NCBI GenBank assembly: GCA_013400975.1 | Contig: WBMZ01008662.1 | Span: forward strand, 124,001 to 188,000 | From: Atrichornis clamosus | Lineage: Eukaryota > Chordata > Aves > Passeriformes > Menuridae | DNA length: 64,000 nt | Reading direction: 5' to 3' | Shown here: positions 61,235-64,000 of the stretch, one piece after another | How positions within the stretch are numbered: the stretch's first letter is position 1 | Layout of the letters: each line of letters opens with the position of its first letter | Translations under genes and position numbers: made by a program | Notes under the pieces: generated by a model | The model's input: the letters and a program-made list of their open reading frames with translations, nothing else | Told to the model about the DNA's origin: nothing | The model's database searches: none

Positions 61235-61440
61235 GGGGGGCGCAGCTTCTCCTGCTGCCTTCTGCCGCGGCATTCCCACAGAGCACAGCAGGGCCCCCTC
61301 TTCCCCGCTGCCCACAGCCTCCTGCCGCTGTGCGGATTCAACACGGGGGCTCTTCCTCACCTCCTGCATCCCGTCCCTCCTCCCGGAGTGCCGGGGCTGC
61401 TGGAGCAGCTGCTGCGTGGCCTCCCCCACACTTTTACTTC
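61235..61440. promoter_or_regulatory. Small CpG-rich patch, possible promoter or exon
   Basis: About 200 bases are clearly GC-rich (roughly 65%) with about eleven CpGs ('gccgcgg', 'gccgctgtgcgg', 'cctcccggagtgccgggg'), against AT-rich, CpG-poor flanks. On the minus strand it ends in a good splice donor, 'atgcaggag|gtgaggaag' near 61364-61350, and 'catttatagg' lies upstream near 61450 as a weak TATA-like element. This could be a minus-strand first exon and promoter, or a decayed repeat. It is too short to meet the usual CpG-island length. Confidence 0.25.
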
Positions 61441-64000
61441 TCTTCTACCTATAAATGTTGTTTGGAGCTGGGCCAGGGCAAATTACCACACTAATGATTT
61501 TGGACAGCGCCAACATTTTCCCTGTGCTCTTATCTTACTTTAAGAAATTAATCACTGAGAAAAAATGTAGAATATGTTAAGCAGCTTTTAGAGACTTGAT
61601 ACTTGAGGAGTTTCATTACCTCCTAGAGCAAAGGAGGTAAAGAAAGTGGTGGAGGAAGCAGAGCTTTTTTTCCCTTTTCTTTAAAGGTTTTTGTTTTGCT
61701 GTATCACCTGAAACAACCATCCACTGTTGATCACATCATAAACCAACATGGTAAAATTCTTACGGTTGCTCAGAAAGGGATTGAAAATACCTTCAGCATG
61801 ACTTAAGGGATATGCAAGACTTAGTGTAAAAGTTTTAAGCAATAATACTTACATTTTTGGTAGAACTATTCGGTAATAACTATAATAAACACAAAACATG
61901 GTGGGCAGGTAAAAATTTAATTTAACCACAAGAAATATTCATAGAGCTGTGTCACTGGACTGTTTCTGCAAGATTCTTATGAAGTGCAGTGGATCTTAAA
62001 TATTTCAAAAAAATCACCTTGTCCAGTCTTTCTCATTATCTAAGAAGTTAAGAATCTGGAGGGAGATGATTTGAGGACAGTCATTCTTAAAAATCAATAC
62101 ATTGGAGAAATTTCAAGAAGATTCCTTAAATGCTATGGTGTTGCAATTTGTTTATTCAATTACAAAACATACAACAATCAAAGACATGATAAAGTAAAGC
62201 AAAATGAAGGAAAGCTTTGCTTCAGTTCCTGTAAAGGAGATGAAAGATTAAAGTAAAAAAGGCAGATGACTCCTTAAGAAGGGGAAAAAAAATGGTTTTT
62301 TACCCCTAAGCAGGGTAAAAATATTTTTTGGAATTAAGGACCCAATTTGCATCCTGAGAATCCTGGAGGCTATACTTTAGCTCTCCACATCCATTTTTGT
62401 TAATATTTACCAAATCTTGGGTTGGGTGTGATTGGAAAAGAGGAGAATAAAATCATAAAACTGTGGCAGCCACAGGCTTCTAAGGAGTGTGTGCATCATC
62501 CATGCCACAGTTATTAAAAATTTAGTAGGACAACCTGCAGGGTCCTCTCTGTTGTCTTAGCAATGCAAAACCTCATTGAGGTTAATGTGTGCCATTTGCC
62601 TTAGGAGAGAAGTTCTCCCACTACCTATGTGAGGTTTTGCTCTTCGGTTTAAGGATTTGGCAGGAGAAAGTCTTAAGCTATTTCTAGACAGTGCTATAGG
62701 AAAGCTGATCTCTTAGTCACAATTATGTCAGAATAAAATTTGTATTTTTGCAATTTCCACAGCTGAAGCTAGTGACTTATATTCTGGCCTTTATTAGTTT
62801 GTACTGGTAACTATAATTTCTCTTGGCTCCCTAGTGAAATTTTATAGTGAAAGACAGCTCTTAAAATGTCAATCACAACTTGTTCTTCCTACGAAACTGC
62901 TCAGAGGCAAAAGTGACAAAGGAGCAGACAAAAGTTGAGAGTGCGCGAGGTTGAGTTTGAAATTGTCTTGGTGTCTACTGATAGTAGACAATGAATTTTG
63001 CAAATTTAGAAACACATTGAAGAATATTACAGAGAAGGGCATTGTTCCTAGGACTCTTAGATTTGAAGATTTTCTTATCTGAATTTATGTGTGGTGGGCC
63101 AGGGAGTGAAGGAGTGTAGCTGCTCCTATTCCTAAGCCCTTGTTAGACAAGGAGGATACTACGGAGGTTAAAAACCTGACCTCAGAAAGACTGAATAAGG
63201 AAAGGTTGCTCAAATTCTTCATACAAAAATGGTTAATGCAAGATCTTCAAGGCCATCAGATGTTTAGGCAGAGCTTAATAAAGGACTGCATGCACTTCAA
63301 TCACTTCAGAAGACCTTAATCAGAAATTAACTTTTGAACAGTATGGACACTTTCTTTTTCCTGAAGACAGATAATAACTTTACATTAATTCAAACTTTGA
63401 AGCACTTTGACTTAGAAATTGTTATAAACTGTACAATAATATTAAATGCATTTTCCTTCCCTAAATTCAATATGACATATTATTTTAATGTAGGTAAGAT
63501 TAATATTCTTGTGGAACAGCTAATCAGGCAGATAGGGAGAAGGTGTAGCAAGTCAGGCTGACAGGAGAGGACAGAAATGGCTAATTTTATCCAAATGAGA
63601 TACGGTGCATTGATGATGTTCTACAGAACATTCCATAATAAAACAGCAGCTCTCATCATGGGTTTTCTCTGCATTTTCTTTATGACTGTTCCACATTGGG
63701 CAGAGAAATAGTAGGTTGGTTTATGTTTGCTTATGATAAGTCTTCTTTGGTCCATCTAGGTTTTTGACTTTTTTCTGTTGTCCCATAAATTCATGAACTT
63801 GTCTATGAAGACTCTCAATGGAATGCTGACAAACTTGATTGTTTTCTTTGGGGAGATGTTTTCTAACATACAGTTTAACCAACAAGTTTTGCTCTGTAAA
63901 TGACAATTTACTCTTGGAAGAAGACCTATTGACTTTGCATTCCAACGAGCCAAGACGAGGAAGAAATTACTTCATTCTCTGCAAGATTTATTTAGGACTG
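61441..64000. other. AT-rich non-coding DNA, no gene recognised
   Basis: No gene or transposon is recognised. An imperfect hairpin lies at 62281-62306 (ggggaaaaaa, short loop, ttttttacccc with one bulged base). A minus-strand open frame at 63945-63721 ends in a stop and is lysine/glutamine-rich, but it has no known match and no clear splice sites. Confidence 0.4.

Noticed and set aside
63721..63960. Minus-strand open frame as the last exon of a neighbouring gene
   Set aside because: An in-frame stop lies upstream within the only good acceptor context, no clear acceptor remains, and the translation is not recognised; the window ends before more context is available.

Overview
This window looks like avian nuclear DNA, most probably from a passerine (songbird). 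The evidence is a set of CR1 LINE fragments with the bird-type 3' end (tandem ATTCTATG-like octamers next to a 'ttggaagggacc' block) at about 6.2, 9.1, 33.6, 43.2, 49.1 and 54.7-55.8 kb. In addition, a short retroposon at 45.13-45.27 kb joins a degraded tRNA-Ile head to a CR1-like tail, the structure known for the passerine TguSINE1-type SINEs. The DNA is mostly AT-rich with short GC-rich islands, has no long open reading frames and no operon-like packing, as expected of intergenic or intronic vertebrate sequence.

Layout. 0-16.6 kb: AT-rich non-coding DNA with two old CR1 remnants (6.25-6.53 and about 9.11-9.29 kb) and an AT-rich block at 12.4-12.9 kb that resembles a conserved enhancer. About 16.7-17.64 kb: a GC-rich block with a TATA box, a pyrimidine tract and two AATAAA signals in the right order, read as a solo retroviral LTR on the + strand. 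17.6-43.2 kb: AT-rich DNA with simple repeats and one CR1 tail. 43.2-45.3 kb: a sense CR1 3' end and the tRNA-derived SINE. 49.1-49.4 kb: an antisense CR1 3' end. 54.7-55.76 kb: a composite of CR1 pieces, interrupted by a single N with the same ~75-79 bp on both sides, which looks like an assembly join. 55.8-64 kb: unassigned DNA with one small CpG-rich patch at 61.24-61.44 kb.

Genes. I recognise no protein-coding gene. No translated segment resembles a protein I can name, apart from the CR1 reverse transcriptase remnants. On the minus strand there are many short open segments bounded by good splice-like signals, and several neighbouring ones can be joined with matching phases (35.8-35.2, 53.6-52.05 and 60.4-58.4 kb). 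In 64 kb many such pseudo-exons are expected by chance, so they are recorded only as low-confidence hypotheses that a homology or RNA-seq search would settle. No rRNA, intact tRNA, CRISPR array or prokaryotic feature was seen.
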